Below, piece after piece: positions 8,073 to 18,089 of a stretch of DNA of 64,000 nucleotides. The position numbers were made by a program, and so were the translations under genes. Each line of letters opens with the position of its first letter. Positions within the stretch are counted from its first letter, which is position 1. The DNA is from Clostridia bacterium. GTDB lineage: Bacteria > Bacillota > Clostridia > Oscillospirales > Acutalibacteraceae. Location: contig JAFWUH010000002.1 of assembly GCA_017524165.1 (NCBI GenBank), forward strand, positions 1 through 64,000. Reading direction: 5' to 3'. The notes beneath the pieces were generated by a model. It worked only from the letters and a program-made list of their open reading frames with translations, searched no databases and had not been told where the DNA came from.

Positions 8073-8101
8073 TTGTCAAATCGCGCGGGATATGGTATAA
8101 T
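8073..8101 (+). promoter_or_regulatory. Sigma-A promoter, extended -10
   Basis: TTGTCA (8073-8078) and TATAAT (8096-8101) are 17 bases apart, with a TG at 8093-8094 giving an extended -10. It drives the YgiQ-type gene and probably the two genes coupled to it. Confidence 0.8.
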
Positions 8102-8137
8102 TATTTAATAATTTATATGAGGGGAGAAGACCTGTTT

Positions 8138-10021
8138 ATGCCCTTTTTACCGATATCGGCCGGGGAAATGAAGTCCTGCGGTTGGCAGGAAACCGATTTT
8201 GTATTGGTGACCGGCGACGCCTATGTGGATCATCCGAGCTTCGGCACCGCTATCGTTTCCCGCGTGTTGGAGGCGGCAGGATACCGCGTTTGTATTTTGC
8301 CGCAACCGAAAAAAGACGCGGACTATCTGCAATTCGGACGGCCGAGATTGGGCTTTCTGGTCAATGCCGGAAACATTGATTCCATGGTGGCACATTATAC
8401 GGCGGCAAAAAAACCGCGCAGTGACGACGCCTATTCTCCGGGCGGCAAAGCGGGTGCCCGTCCCGACCGTGCCGTCATCGTTTACAGCCGCGCCGTTCGC
8501 CGGCTGTTTGGAGATATACCGCTTTGCATTGGCGGTTTGGAGGCCTCTCTTCGGCGCTTTGCGCATTATGATTATTGGGATGACGCGGTGCGCCCTTCGG
8601 TATTGATCGAATCAGGCGCCGACCTTTTGATGTACGGGATGGGCGAAAAACATATTGTCGAAATTGCCAACCGTCTGCAAAACGGAGAGCCGGTCGGCAG
8701 TCTGACCGATATTTTAGGCACCTGTTATGCCGTACCGGTCAAAGAGTATCAGCCGTTGCACGCCAAGGAATGCCCGTCTTTTGAGGCGGTGCGGACGCCG
8801 GATGAACGCGGGAAACGGCAATATGCGATCTCCTGCCGGATTCAGCAGGAGGAACAGGACGCGGTGCGCGGGCGCACCGTGATTCAACGGAACGGGGATA
8901 AAATGGTGGTGCAAAATCCGCCGATGCCGCCCTTGAATACCGAAGAAATGGACGCCGTATACGCGTTGCCCTTTATGCGCGACTATCATCCCTCCTACGA
9001 GCCGCTCGGCGGTGTGCCCGCCATTCGGGAGGTCAAGTTTTCCATTATTCATAACCGCGGATGCTTCGGCGCCTGTAATTTTTGTTCACTGGCGTTTCAT
9101 CAGGGTCGGCAAATCACCTGCCGCAGTCATGAATCGGTCGTCAAAGAGGCTGAAATGTTGACCCGGTTTCCTGATTTTAAAGGATATATTCATGATGTCG
9201 GCGGACCGACAGCCAATTTCCGCGCCCCCTCCTGCCAAGCACAGTTAAAGCGCGGGCTTTGTCCCGATAAAAAGTGCTTAGCGCCCGAAATCTGTCCGGC
9301 GGTCAAGGTGGATCACCGTGATTATCTGGCATTACTGCGAAAGATCCGCGCCATTCCGAAAATCAAGAAGGTTTTCATTCGTTCGGGTATTCGGTTTGAC
9401 TATTTAATGGCTGATCAGGACGACACCTTTTTCCGCGAATTGGTCGAACATCATATCAGCGGTCAGTTAAAGGTCGCGCCCGAGCATTGCTCGGACGAGG
9501 TATTAAAGCGCATGGGCAAGCCTCCGGTGCGGGTGTATGAGGGATTTAAAAAGAAATTCTTCCGCCTGACGGCAGAGGTCGGCAAACAGCAGTATCTGGT
9601 GCCTTATTTGATGTCTTCCCATCCGGGAAGTACCTTGAAGGACGCAATCGAATTGGCTCTCTTTTTGAAAAAGGAGGGATTGCGCCCAGAACAGGTGCAG
9701 GATTTTTATCCGACGCCGGGCACGGTCTCCACCTGCATGTTCTACACGGGGTTAGACCCGATGACGCTCGAAAAGGTGTATGTACCGCGCACGCCCAAGG
9801 AAAAAGCCGAGCAACGCGCCTTACTGCAATATTTTCTGCCGCAGAACCGCGCGTTGGTTTTGCGTGCACTCAAGCAGGCGGGACGCACCGACTTGATCGG
9901 TACCGGGAAAAACTGTTTGGTGGCGCCTGACCGGTCGCAACCCGCCAAACCGGCAACCGCAAAAAAGAAGACGATCCGGAATATTCATCCGCCGAAAAAA
10001 GGAAAAGGAAAGAAAAAATGA
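8138..10021 (+). CDS. YgiQ family radical SAM protein
   Basis: A 627-residue radical SAM protein of unknown reaction. It opens with the family pattern [10 protein letters not shown]...[17 protein letters not shown], then a cobalamin-binding-like region ([18 protein letters not shown]). The cluster motif is [17 protein letters not shown] (CxxxCxxC) near residues 308-316, and [12 protein letters not shown] is a further family motif. The C-terminus is a basic tail rich in Lys. ATG 8138 agrees with the family start; an in-frame ATG at 8117 would add seven residues but sits on the GGGGAG site. The stop overlaps the next start (ATGA). Confidence 0.87.
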   Translation: MPFLPISAGEMKSCGWQETDFVLVTGDAYVDHPSFGTAIVSRVLEAAGYRVCILPQPKKDADYLQFGRPRLGFLVNAGNIDSMVAHYTAAKKPRSDDAYSPGGKAGARPDRAVIVYSRAVRRLFGDIPLCIGGLEASLRRFAHYDYWDDAVRPSVLIESGADLLMYGMGEKHIVEIANRLQNGEPVGSLTDILGTCYAVPVKEYQPLHAKECPSFEAVRTPDERGKRQYAISCRIQQEEQDAVRGRTVIQRNGDKMVVQNPPMPPLNTEEMDAVYALPFMRDYHPSYEPLGGVPAIREVKFSIIHNRGCFGACNFCSLAFHQGRQITCRSHESVVKEAEMLTRFPDFKGYIHDVGGPTANFRAPSCQAQLKRGLCPDKKCLAPEICPAVKVDHRDYLALLRKIRAIPKIKKVFIRSGIRFDYLMADQDDTFFRELVEHHISGQLKVAPEHCSDEVLKRMGKPPVRVYEGFKKKFFRLTAEVGKQQYLVPYLMSSHPGSTLKDAIELALFLKKEGLRPEQVQDFYPTPGTVSTCMFYTGLDPMTLEKVYVPRTPKEKAEQRALLQYFLPQNRALVLRALKQAGRTDLIGTGKNCLVAPDRSQPAKPATAKKKTIRNIHPPKKGKGKKK

Positions 10022-10698
10022 CCAAGATTTATTTGATTCGCCATTGTGAAGCCATGGGTAATCTGCATCGGGTTTTTCAAGGCTCCACCGATGCCGATAT
10101 CAGTGAAAACGGCAAAATCCAGTTGAGCTACCTGCGTCGGCGATTTGCCGATATTCCCATAGATAAGGTTTATGCAAGTCCCCTGATTCGCGCACAGAAA
10201 ACGGCACATGCGATTGCCGATGAAAAAGGACTGCCGGTAGAATTAGTGCCGGATCTGCGAGAGTTTGACGGCGGTATTGTCGAAAATAAACCTTTTGTTT
10301 CGGGACTGGGCGGCATACCGGCGTTGGTCGACGCGTGGAATAATCATCCGCAGGATTTTCATCCGGAAGGCGGGGAAGCCATGCGGGATGTTTATGAGCG
10401 TATTTGGCATGCGGTGGCGGATATCGTGCAAAAAAATCCCGGAAAAACCGTTGCGGCGGCTTCTCACGGGGTTGCACTTCGATGTTTGATCTGTCGGTTG
10501 TTAAAAAATACCATCGAAGAATTAAAAAATATTCCGTGGACCGAAAACACGGCGGTGACGCTGGTTGAATTTGATGAGCAACTGCATCCGACGGTCTGTT
10601 TCTTTAACGATCATTCGCATGTTCCGCCGGAATATTTACCGAAAAGAAGCCGCATTCTAACGCTGTCTTCAGAGCTTGTCAAGGAGGGAAAAGCATGA
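10018..10698 (+). CDS. Histidine phosphatase family protein
   Basis: A 226-residue member of the phosphoglycerate mutase-like phosphatase superfamily. The catalytic histidine lies in [10 protein letters not shown] at residues 6-15 (a Cys replaces the Gly of the usual RHG), a second conserved stretch is [12 protein letters not shown], and the second histidine is in ASHGVALR near residue 152. The substrate cannot be told from sequence. Translationally coupled to the YgiQ-type gene before it and to ruvX after it, both by four-base ATGA overlaps. Confidence 0.85.
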   Translation: MTKIYLIRHCEAMGNLHRVFQGSTDADISENGKIQLSYLRRRFADIPIDKVYASPLIRAQKTAHAIADEKGLPVELVPDLREFDGGIVENKPFVSGLGGIPALVDAWNNHPQDFHPEGGEAMRDVYERIWHAVADIVQKNPGKTVAAASHGVALRCLICRLLKNTIEELKNIPWTENTAVTLVEFDEQLHPTVCFFNDHSHVPPEYLPKRSRILTLSSELVKEGKA

Positions 10699-11120
10699 TC
10701 ATTTTGGCGGTCGATTTAGGAAAAGCACGCACCGGGTTTGCCGTTTCCGATCCGGGCGGTCAATTTGCCTTTCCACGAGGGGTCATTACCGAATATGTTA
10801 CCGAGCGGTTGGTGGAAAAGATCTGCCGGGAGGCGGAAACGGTCGGCGCTGAACGGATTGTGGTCGGTCTGCCACGCAATATGGACGGCAGCTGCGGAGA
10901 GCGGGCAAAGGAATGTACCTTGATTGCTGAGCAGGTCGGTCAAAAAAGCGGGATTGAAACGGTTTTATGGGACGAGCGTTGTACCACCGTTGCCGCCTAT
11001 ACGGCATTAGATGCCGCCGGCACCTACGGCAAAAAAAGAAAGAACACGGTAGACGCTGTCGCCGCCGTGTTCATTCTGGAAAGTTATTTATCTTATTTGA
11101 AAAATCAAGCCTCTAAATGA
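10695..11120 (+). CDS. ruvX: RuvX/YqgF pre-16S rRNA nuclease family
   Basis: A 141-residue RNase H-fold protein of normal length. It starts ILAVDLGKARTGFAVSD (first acidic residue D6), has VVGLPRNMDGS in the middle and DERCTT near the C-terminal active site, all YqgF/RuvX hallmarks. The E. coli homologue matures the 5' end of 16S rRNA; a Holliday junction role was the older proposal. The start overlaps the upstream stop (ATGA). Its 3' end overlaps the converging Na/Pi cotransporter gene by 16 bases. Confidence 0.9.
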   Translation: MIILAVDLGKARTGFAVSDPGGQFAFPRGVITEYVTERLVEKICREAETVGAERIVVGLPRNMDGSCGERAKECTLIAEQVGQKSGIETVLWDERCTTVAAYTALDAAGTYGKKRKNTVDAVAAVFILESYLSYLKNQASK

Positions 11121-12871
11121 TAGGCCTCGTTGAATCGGTTGAAATCATTGACAAACTGTTGACTTCGTGCCGTCTTCAAATCGGAAAGATAGGCATGGGT
11201 ATCAAACAAATTCTGATTCAATTCAATGAGCGCGACCGCGATGTTGGAGCAATGGTCGGCAATACGCTCGAAATTTGTTAAAATATCGTTGAAAGAAAAC
11301 CCTTGATCTAAGGTACACACGCCGTTGCGAACACGCTGAATATGACGGATCTTGATTTCATCGCACAGTCCGTCGATCACCTGTTCGAGCGGCTCAACTT
11401 TTTGCGCCATCTTAACATCGTTGTTCGTAAAGGAGTCGGTTGCCAGCAGGACGATTTCGGACAACGCGGAAGCAAGGAGATCCAACTCTTTTTGCGCTTC
11501 CGGCGAGAAACTCAACTTTTTCTCATGCAGTTCAAGCGCCGTATTGGAAATGTTGACCGCATGGTCGCCGATGCGTTCAAAATCGCCGATAGTGTGCAAA
11601 ATTTTGGAGATTTCACGACCTTGTTCAGCCGATAGCTCCATTCCGGTCAGTTTGACCAGATAGGTGCCAAGCTTGTCCTCGTATTTATCAATGATATCTT
11701 CTTTGTTTTGAATGACCTGATACCGGTCATCGGAATAATCATAGAGCAACTCAATGGCGCGGGAAAGATTTTTACGCGCCTTTCTTGCCATCGAGCAAAC
11801 GGCATTTGAACTTTGTTCCAAAGCCACAGCCGGGTGGGAAAGGAAACGGTCTTCCAAACGGTCAAATTCTGCGGCGTCCTCTAAATCTTCGGGATTGTCC
11901 TTGATAAAGAATTTAACGATGTACTCCAACAAGCCGATAAAGGGAGCCAATAACAGTACAGTTGCCAAACGGAAAACGGTATTGATCAGCGAAACGCCGA
12001 CCATGCCCACGGTGGCGTCCATCAATGAAAAGTGAAAAGCGGCATTCAGAGAATAGAAAACAGCCGCCCAAAAAACGGCGCCAACCACATCAATTACCAA
12101 ATAAACCAAGGCAACGCGTTTGCCGGCGGTGCTGGCGCCCAGCGCCGAAAGCAAAACCGGGACAGCGGCACCGATGGCAATACCCATAATGATCGGTAAT
12201 GCGATTTCAAAGGTGATCGAACCGGTCATGGATAACGCCTGCAATATACCGACCGTCGCGGAGGCGCTTTGCAACACGCAGGTGATCAAAAGACCGACGA
12301 TAATGCCGATGAGCGGATTTTTAAATGAAGTAATGGTATTGAGAAAAAACTCGCTTTCACGAAGCGGAGCAACTGCCGTGCTCATGGCGGTCATACCGGT
12401 CATCAAAACGGAGAAACCCATTAAAATATCGCCGATATGGTTTTGGGTACGCTTTTTGCAGAACATGCGCAAAATAATGCCGATGACGGCAATAATGCCG
12501 GTGATCGTAGCGGTAGATAATAAACTCAGCCAATGGGAATCACCGTTCCCGACATTAGACAGACAGATGATCCACCCGGTAATACTGGTGCCCAAAATGG
12601 CGCCTAAAACAACACCGATGGCTTGCTTGACCTTCATCATGCCGGAGTTGACAAAACCAACCACCATGACCGAGGTCGCCGAGGAAGATTGAATCACAGC
12701 CGTAATGCCGGTGCCCAACAACACGCCTTTGATCGGCGTGCTGGAAAGTTTGTAAAGAACCAATTCCAGTTTGTTTCCGGCAACGCGTTTTAAGCCCTCG
12801 CCCATCAGGGTCATGCCGAATAAAAAGAGCGCTACGCCGCAAAGCAAAGCAATAATGTTTGAAATGTTCAT
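11105..12871 (-). CDS. Na/Pi cotransporter family protein (NptA-like)
   Basis: A 588-residue membrane protein with two inverted repeats of the PNaS family: QSSSATSVMVVGFVNSG at about residues 61-77 and LQSASATVGILQAL near residue 200, the QSSSA-type motifs of the transport core. The C-terminal part (about 345-580) is soluble and helical, with PhoU-like features (LSAEQGREISKILHTIGDFERIGDHAVNISN and a second ERIADH copy). It likely imports phosphate with sodium or regulates phosphate. AAAGGAA precedes the start. It stands alone between ruvX and metH. Confidence 0.87.
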   Translation of the reverse strand: MNISNIIALLCGVALFLFGMTLMGEGLKRVAGNKLELVLYKLSSTPIKGVLLGTGITAVIQSSSATSVMVVGFVNSGMMKVKQAIGVVLGAILGTSITGWIICLSNVGNGDSHWLSLLSTATITGIIAVIGIILRMFCKKRTQNHIGDILMGFSVLMTGMTAMSTAVAPLRESEFFLNTITSFKNPLIGIIVGLLITCVLQSASATVGILQALSMTGSITFEIALPIIMGIAIGAAVPVLLSALGASTAGKRVALVYLVIDVVGAVFWAAVFYSLNAAFHFSLMDATVGMVGVSLINTVFRLATVLLLAPFIGLLEYIVKFFIKDNPEDLEDAAEFDRLEDRFLSHPAVALEQSSNAVCSMARKARKNLSRAIELLYDYSDDRYQVIQNKEDIIDKYEDKLGTYLVKLTGMELSAEQGREISKILHTIGDFERIGDHAVNISNTALELHEKKLSFSPEAQKELDLLASALSEIVLLATDSFTNNDVKMAQKVEPLEQVIDGLCDEIKIRHIQRVRNGVCTLDQGFSFNDILTNFERIADHCSNIAVALIELNQNLFDTHAYLSDLKTARSQQFVNDFNRFNEAYHLEA

Positions 12872-12954
12872 GGCAATGTTCCTTTATCCTGTCCTTATTT
12901 TGTAAAAAATTCCAAGGTTATTGTATCATATTCGTGTCGAAAAAACAACAGTTT

Positions 12955-15354
12955 TTAGGATTCTTTGAGCAGTGTTTCGGCATAGCGTACCGTTTCCATG
13001 GCGTCTTTGGCATAAAAATCCGCGCCGATGGATTCGGCATATTCGCGATTGAGTACCGCGCCGCCGACGACTACGCGGCAGGGAATTCCGTTCTCATGCA
13101 ACAACGCGACGGTTTTTTCCATGGCGGGAACGGTTGTCGTCATCAAGGCGCTTAATCCGACTAACGGCGCGCCGCTCTGCCGGACGGCTTCCACCACCGT
13201 TTCGGGCGGAACGTCTTTACCGAGGTCAATGACATCATAGTCATAGTTTTCTAAAAGCGCGCGAACGATATTTTTGCCGATATCGTGAATATCGCCCTGC
13301 ACCGTTGCCAGGACGATTTTATACTTCTTTTCCCGGACAATGCCCGAAGCCGACAGCTTTTGACTGATGACCGAAAAAGCCGATTTTGCCGCCTCGGCAC
13401 TTAAAAGCAACTGCGGCAGAAAGGCTTTTTTCTGTTCAAAAGCCGTACCGATTTCGTCCAAAGCCGGAATAATTCCCGCGTTGATCACAGAGAACGGCTC
13501 TTCGCTTTGCAACAGTTGTTCGGCAACAACGGCGGCTTGTTCGGTCAGTCCTTTGGTAACGCACCGTTTTAACTGTTCCATCGGCGGCAGTTCAACTTTG
13601 GCTTCGGGTGCGCTTTGTGTGGTGGCTGTCGGTGTGGCGAAAGCAATATAGTCCTCGCATTGTGCATCCAAGCCGGAAAGGGCGCAAAACGCCTTATACG
13701 CGCCGAGCATTTGACGGGATTTCGGGTTCATGATCGCCGCCGAAAGTCCGTTTTCCATTGCCATGGTAAAGAAGGCGGTGTTTAACAATGCCCGTTCTGG
13801 CAGACCGAACGAAATATTGGAGACGCCGAGACTGGTTTTCAGTCCACGGGCGGTTAACTGTCTTAAACATTCTAAGGTGATCGAGGGCGCGGCGGTATCG
13901 GCACTGACCGTCAGCGCCAGCGGGTCGATAATAAAATCTTTCGGTTGCAAACCGTACGCGGCGCCGCGCGCTAAGACTTTATCGACAATCGCCATACGAC
14001 CGTCTACGGTATCGGGAATACCCGTTTTATCCAAGGTCAACACAATGACGGCGCCGCCGTATTTGGCCGCCAACGGCAGGATGGCGTCTAAAACCTCATC
14101 TTTGCCGTTGACCGAATTGATCAAGGGCTTTCCGTTATAAATCCGCAGTGCATTCTCCATGGCTTTTGGATCGGAAGAATCAATTTGCAGGGGCAGATCG
14201 GTCACGGTTTGCAGGGCTTTGACGCATTGCGGCAACAGCGTCGGCTCGTCAATTTCGGGCAGACCGACATTGACATCCAACAGGTGCGCGCCGGCTTCGG
14301 TTTGTGCCAAACCTTCTTCTAAAACATACGAAATATTATTTTCCCGTAAAGCCGCTTTTAAGGTTGGCTTGCCGGTGGGATTGATACGCTCCCCGATCAA
14401 TAGCGGTTTTTGTTCAAAACAAACCGCGTGGGTATAAGAGCTGACTACCGTGCGGTTTTTTGGGGTAGGATAGCGGTAAGGAATGTCTGCCGTCTGTTCG
14501 CAGACCTTGCGAATATGCGCCGGTGTGGTACCGCAGCAACCGCCGAGGATCGCGGCGCCCATCGTCGCAATTTTTTGAACCGAAGCGGCAAAGGAATCCG
14601 GATCGGCGGAAAAGGTGGTTTTGCCGTTGACGACGGTCGGCAGACCGGCATTTGGGTTGACGATGACCGGCGTGGAAGAGACGCGTAGATACCGTTCAAC
14701 GATCGGCAACAGACCTTCGGGACCGAAACTGCAGTTGACGCCCAAAGCGTCCACCTGCAAACCCTCTAACAACGCCACCATGGCTTCAGGGGAAGCCCCC
14801 GTCATCAGCTTGCCGCTTTCTTCATAGGCGTTGGTGACAAAAATCGGCACCGCGCTGTTTTCTTTGGCGGCTAATACAGCGGCTTTGGTTTCGTAGCTGT
14901 CGTTCATGGTTTCGATCAGCACCAAATCGGCACCGGCGTCGATCCCGTAGCGTACCACTTCGCCGAATAATGAAACGGCTTCTTCAAACGGCAAATCCCC
15001 CATCGGCGACAACAGCCGGCCGCAAGGACCGATATCCAATGCGACAAAGCAGTCCCGCCGTCCGCTTTGGGCAATTGCGGTTTGCGCGTTTTGAATCGCG
15101 GCGGTAATGATTTCTTTTAACGAAAAGGCACCGTTTCCCGGAAATTTCAACCGATTGGCGCCAAAGGTATTCGCGGTCAGGATATGGCATCCGGCGCCAA
15201 GATATTCTTGATGTAGGGCAACGACCTCCTGCGGGCGGGTCAAATTCCACAGCTCCGGCAATTCGCCCGAGGAAAGTCCCCGCGCTTGAAAGCAGGTACC
15301 GTATCCGCCGTCAAAATAAAGACGGCCGCTTTTTAATGCCTTGCGTAAGTTCAT
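12955..15354 (-). CDS. metH: Cobalamin-dependent methionine synthase, short form
   Basis: Transfers a methyl group from methyltetrahydrofolate via cobalamin to homocysteine. Domains in the 799 residues: homocysteine S-methyltransferase (about 1-290; zinc cysteines in GVNCSFGPEG and GGCCGTTP), pterin-binding (about 310-565; GERINPTGK), cobalamin cap (about 590-665) and cobalamin-binding (about 670-799; GDIHDIGKNI with the axial His near residue 687). The SAM-binding reactivation domain of full-length (about 1200-residue) MetH is absent and is encoded by the gene just upstream. GGAGGT precedes the ATG. Last gene of a three-gene methionine operon. Confidence 0.92.
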   Translation of the reverse strand: MNLRKALKSGRLYFDGGYGTCFQARGLSSGELPELWNLTRPQEVVALHQEYLGAGCHILTANTFGANRLKFPGNGAFSLKEIITAAIQNAQTAIAQSGRRDCFVALDIGPCGRLLSPMGDLPFEEAVSLFGEVVRYGIDAGADLVLIETMNDSYETKAAVLAAKENSAVPIFVTNAYEESGKLMTGASPEAMVALLEGLQVDALGVNCSFGPEGLLPIVERYLRVSSTPVIVNPNAGLPTVVNGKTTFSADPDSFAASVQKIATMGAAILGGCCGTTPAHIRKVCEQTADIPYRYPTPKNRTVVSSYTHAVCFEQKPLLIGERINPTGKPTLKAALRENNISYVLEEGLAQTEAGAHLLDVNVGLPEIDEPTLLPQCVKALQTVTDLPLQIDSSDPKAMENALRIYNGKPLINSVNGKDEVLDAILPLAAKYGGAVIVLTLDKTGIPDTVDGRMAIVDKVLARGAAYGLQPKDFIIDPLALTVSADTAAPSITLECLRQLTARGLKTSLGVSNISFGLPERALLNTAFFTMAMENGLSAAIMNPKSRQMLGAYKAFCALSGLDAQCEDYIAFATPTATTQSAPEAKVELPPMEQLKRCVTKGLTEQAAVVAEQLLQSEEPFSVINAGIIPALDEIGTAFEQKKAFLPQLLLSAEAAKSAFSVISQKLSASGIVREKKYKIVLATVQGDIHDIGKNIVRALLENYDYDVIDLGKDVPPETVVEAVRQSGAPLVGLSALMTTTVPAMEKTVALLHENGIPCRVVVGGAVLNREYAESIGADFYAKDAMETVRYAETLLKES

Positions 15355-15369
15355 GGTTACCTCCGAAAA

Positions 15370-15969
15370 TCAGTTTTCAATGCCGACGATCGCCGACACG
15401 GATTTGGTCGGGATCATCATCAGTCCTTCGGTAAGGGTGACGCCGATTTTGCGGTAAGCGTCTAACAGACCGAGCAGGGCGGGTTGGGTGTCCAGCGGCA
15501 GATCGCCGTATCCGGCGCTAAAGCGGGAGCGAAGCTTTTTTTGCTCGATATCCGCAAACTGTCGGCAAAGCCGGTCACAAAACGCTTCAATGGCGGCAGC
15601 GCCGACTGCTTGAGCAATCACCGCGTGAACCGGGGAAAGAAGCGAATACCGTCCCAAAATGCGGTCGACTTCGTATCCCAGCGTTGCGGTCATCAGATAT
15701 GCCGAACCGCAACCGCGCAAATGCCGTTTCAAATCCATAGACGGCAGGTGTAAATCGCCGACGGTAACACCGTTTTCGGTGAAAGTAAGGGGGAACCGGT
15801 CAAAACATGCCTTGCAGGAAAGGGCTTGCCGAAGCGTTTCAGTACATTCTTCGGTGCGCTTCAGGATTTCCGTATCGGTCGGCGTCTGACTGCCGTAACC
15901 GAGATAACGAAATATTTCTTTTTGCACCAGCGGCAGATCGGCACCGTCTGCATGAATCAGCTGAATCAT
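15370..15969 (-). CDS. MetH reactivation-domain protein
   Basis: A 199-residue stand-alone version of the vitamin B12-dependent methionine synthase activation domain. Key stretches are LHLPSMDLKRHLRGCGSAYLM and RFSAGYGDLPLD followed by GVTLTEGLMMIPTKSVSAIVG; the family's S-adenosylmethionine-binding RxSxGY/F motif is visible. It should allow reductive methylation of oxidised cob(II)alamin on the short MetH encoded next door. The ATG overlaps the metF stop by four bases and metH follows after 15 bases, so the three are made together. Confidence 0.88.
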   Translation of the reverse strand: MIQLIHADGADLPLVQKEIFRYLGYGSQTPTDTEILKRTEECTETLRQALSCKACFDRFPLTFTENGVTVGDLHLPSMDLKRHLRGCGSAYLMTATLGYEVDRILGRYSLLSPVHAVIAQAVGAAAIEAFCDRLCRQFADIEQKKLRSRFSAGYGDLPLDTQPALLGLLDAYRKIGVTLTEGLMMIPTKSVSAIVGIEN

Positions 15970-16844
15970 TGGATCGGAATAATAGCCGAGAGATTCCGCT
16001 GGATCGCGGCGGCAACATCGGGTTTGTTCATCGAATAAACATGGATCGCCCGGATCCCGTTGGCTAACAGGTCAATGATCTGATCGGTGGCATAGGCGAT
16101 CCCCGCCTGCTTCATTGCCTCGGAATTGGTGCCGAAGGTATTGACCAGCGCCTTGAACCGTTGCGGCATATGCGAGCCGGAAAGCTTGATGGCGCGTTCG
16201 ACCTGATTGCCGTTGGTGATCGGCATAATACCTGCGATAACCGGGATCGTAATGCCCGCCTCCCGGATCTTATAAAGAAAATTATACAGCAAATTATTGT
16301 CAAAAAACATCTGTGTGGTAAAGAAAGAGCAACCCGCGTCGGCTTTTTCTTTCAAAAAGCGGATATCCTCTTTTTGGTTTTGGCTTTCAGGGTGCACTTC
16401 AGGATAGCAGGCGGCGCCGATACAAAAATCACCCTTTTCTTTTAGTTCCTGAATCAGGTCAAGGGCGTGGCGATAATGCCATTTGTCGCGGTTTTCTTGC
16501 CGCATATCGTCCGGAATATCGCCACGCAATGCCATGACATTTTCAATCCCGGCGGTCTTCATGCGGTCAATTTGTGCGGCAACTGTTTCACGGGTAGAGG
16601 AAACACAGGTCAGGTGCGCCAGTACCGGAAGATGGTATTTTTCTTTGATATCTTCAGCCAACGAGAGGGTGTAGTGACCGACACCGCCCCCGGCGCCGTA
16701 GGTAATGCTCATAAAATCCGGATGCAGAGCGGCGATCTCTTCCGCCGCTTGTTGAATGGATTCCCGGGTGGCGTCGCTTTTCGGCGGAAAAACTTCAAAC
16801 GAAAGGGTCGGTTCCCGCCGATCTAAAATGGTTGACAGTTTCAA
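15966..16844 (-). CDS. metF: Methylenetetrahydrofolate reductase
   Basis: FAD-dependent TIM-barrel enzyme that makes 5-methyltetrahydrofolate for MetH. The 292 residues carry the family features SFEVFPPKSD near the N-terminus, FMSITYGAGGG at about residue 45-55, NVMALRGDIPDD at about 100-110 and FFTTQMFFDN at about 175-185. First gene of the metF / reactivation / metH operon. The ATG has GGGAGGAA upstream and a good sigma-A promoter about 35-60 bases away. No SAM riboswitch or S-box was seen in the leader. Confidence 0.93.
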   Translation of the reverse strand: MKLSTILDRREPTLSFEVFPPKSDATRESIQQAAEEIAALHPDFMSITYGAGGGVGHYTLSLAEDIKEKYHLPVLAHLTCVSSTRETVAAQIDRMKTAGIENVMALRGDIPDDMRQENRDKWHYRHALDLIQELKEKGDFCIGAACYPEVHPESQNQKEDIRFLKEKADAGCSFFTTQMFFDNNLLYNFLYKIREAGITIPVIAGIMPITNGNQVERAIKLSGSHMPQRFKALVNTFGTNSEAMKQAGIAYATDQIIDLLANGIRAIHVYSMNKPDVAAAIQRNLSAIIPIQ

Positions 16845-16879
16845 AAAAATTCCTCCCGACGGATATACTTCTTTATTTT

Positions 16880-16907
16880 ATTATAATAAATTTTCCGCTT
16901 TTTTCAA
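16880..16907 (-). promoter_or_regulatory. Sigma-A promoter of the metF operon
   Basis: On the minus strand TTGAAA (complement of 16902-16907) and TATAAT (complement of 16880-16885) are 16 bases apart. Confidence 0.65.
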
Positions 16908-17000
16908 TAGAAAAAGCAAAATACATCCCGCTTTTTCCTTTTTGTGTCGGAAATTTCTTTGGAAGAATAAAAACTTATTGTGAACAAGCGGGAAAATCGG

Positions 17001-17029
17001 TTGACAGGAGTGGAAATAACCGCTAAAAT
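17001..17029 (+). promoter_or_regulatory. Sigma-A promoter of the hydrolase-ABC operon
   Basis: TTGACA (17001-17006) and TAAAAT (17024-17029) are 17 bases apart; GGAGG follows before the ATG at 17079. Confidence 0.75.
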
Positions 17030-17078
17030 AACGAAAGAGTTAAAATGAAACGATTTTTGAATCGGAGGTTGGCAAAAA

Positions 17079-18089
17079 ATGAAAAAACCAATCAAAAATT
17101 TACTGTTCGGTCTCGGCGCGGCAACCGTCGCATTGGGGACGGTAAAGCTGGTGTCTGAGGGGATCAACCGCGTCCTTGCCAAGGCGGCAATAGACCGTGA
17201 ACGGCCTTATATTATGAAAAAACTGCACTTTGTGCCGTCGGGGAGCCGTCCGACCGAGGAAACGGTCGACCGTTTCCGGGAAGCACAAAGCCGTTTGGAA
17301 AGCCAAACATTTGAGACGGTTAAAATAGAAAGCTATGACGGCACCGAACTGGTCGGTCATTTGTACCGTGCGGAACATCAACAGCGGGTGCTTTTAGCCA
17401 TGCACGGATGGCGTTCGTCCTGGAGTATGGATTTCAGCATGATTTCTCCGTTTTGGGAGAAAAACGGGTGCTCGGTTTTATATGTCGAACAACGCGGGCA
17501 GGGATTGAGCGCCGGCGAATATATGGGCTTTGGTCTGACCGAGCGGTTCGACTGTATTGAATGGATGAAATGGCTGAATGCCAACGGATTTGCCGAGGTG
17601 CCGATGTATTTGGTCGGACTTTCCATGGGCGCCGCAACGGTGTTGATGGCAGCGGGTTCGGAGGAACTGACCGACAATGTGCGAGGCGTCATAGCTGATT
17701 GCGGATTTACTTCCACCAAGGATATTTGGGAACATGTGATTGAGAAAAATTGCAAACTGCCTTACCGTTTGCATGAAAACGGCATTAAAAGGCTGTATAA
17801 AGACCGGATCCATTTTGATTCGGACGATTATTCCACCATCGAAGCCATGAAGGTTACGAAAAAGCCGATTTTACTGATTCACGGTTCGGACGATCATTTT
17901 GTGCCCGTACAGATGTCGAAAGATAATTATGAAGCCTGTCAGGCGCCGAAAAAACTGCTGATTGTTGAAGGCGCCGATCATGGTATGAGCTATTTGGTGG
18001 ATCGCGAGGCTTATGAAAAAGCGGTGCTGGACTTTTTTGCGGCATATGACGGCACGAACGGGCAGGAGGAAAATGCATGCTTGAATTAA
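17079..18089 (+). CDS. Alpha/beta hydrolase, membrane-anchored
   Basis: A 336-residue serine hydrolase. An N-terminal hydrophobic segment (about residues 7-28) probably anchors it. The oxyanion region is AMHGWRSSW, the nucleophile elbow GLSMGAA at about residues 185-191, the acid in HGSDDHFVP at about 268-276 and the catalytic histidine in GADHGM near residue 305, so the triad is complete. The substrate is unknown. Its 3' end overlaps the start of the ABC transporter gene by 13 bases, so the two are probably made together and may share a role. Confidence 0.85.
   Translation: MKKPIKNLLFGLGAATVALGTVKLVSEGINRVLAKAAIDRERPYIMKKLHFVPSGSRPTEETVDRFREAQSRLESQTFETVKIESYDGTELVGHLYRAEHQQRVLLAMHGWRSSWSMDFSMISPFWEKNGCSVLYVEQRGQGLSAGEYMGFGLTERFDCIEWMKWLNANGFAEVPMYLVGLSMGAATVLMAAGSEELTDNVRGVIADCGFTSTKDIWEHVIEKNCKLPYRLHENGIKRLYKDRIHFDSDDYSTIEAMKVTKKPILLIHGSDDHFVPVQMSKDNYEACQAPKKLLIVEGADHGMSYLVDREAYEKAVLDFFAAYDGTNGQEENACLN

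Noticed and set aside
16845..17000. SAM riboswitch before metF
   Set aside because: Only an ordinary promoter and ribosome-binding site are seen; the stretch is too short and lacks S-box stems.
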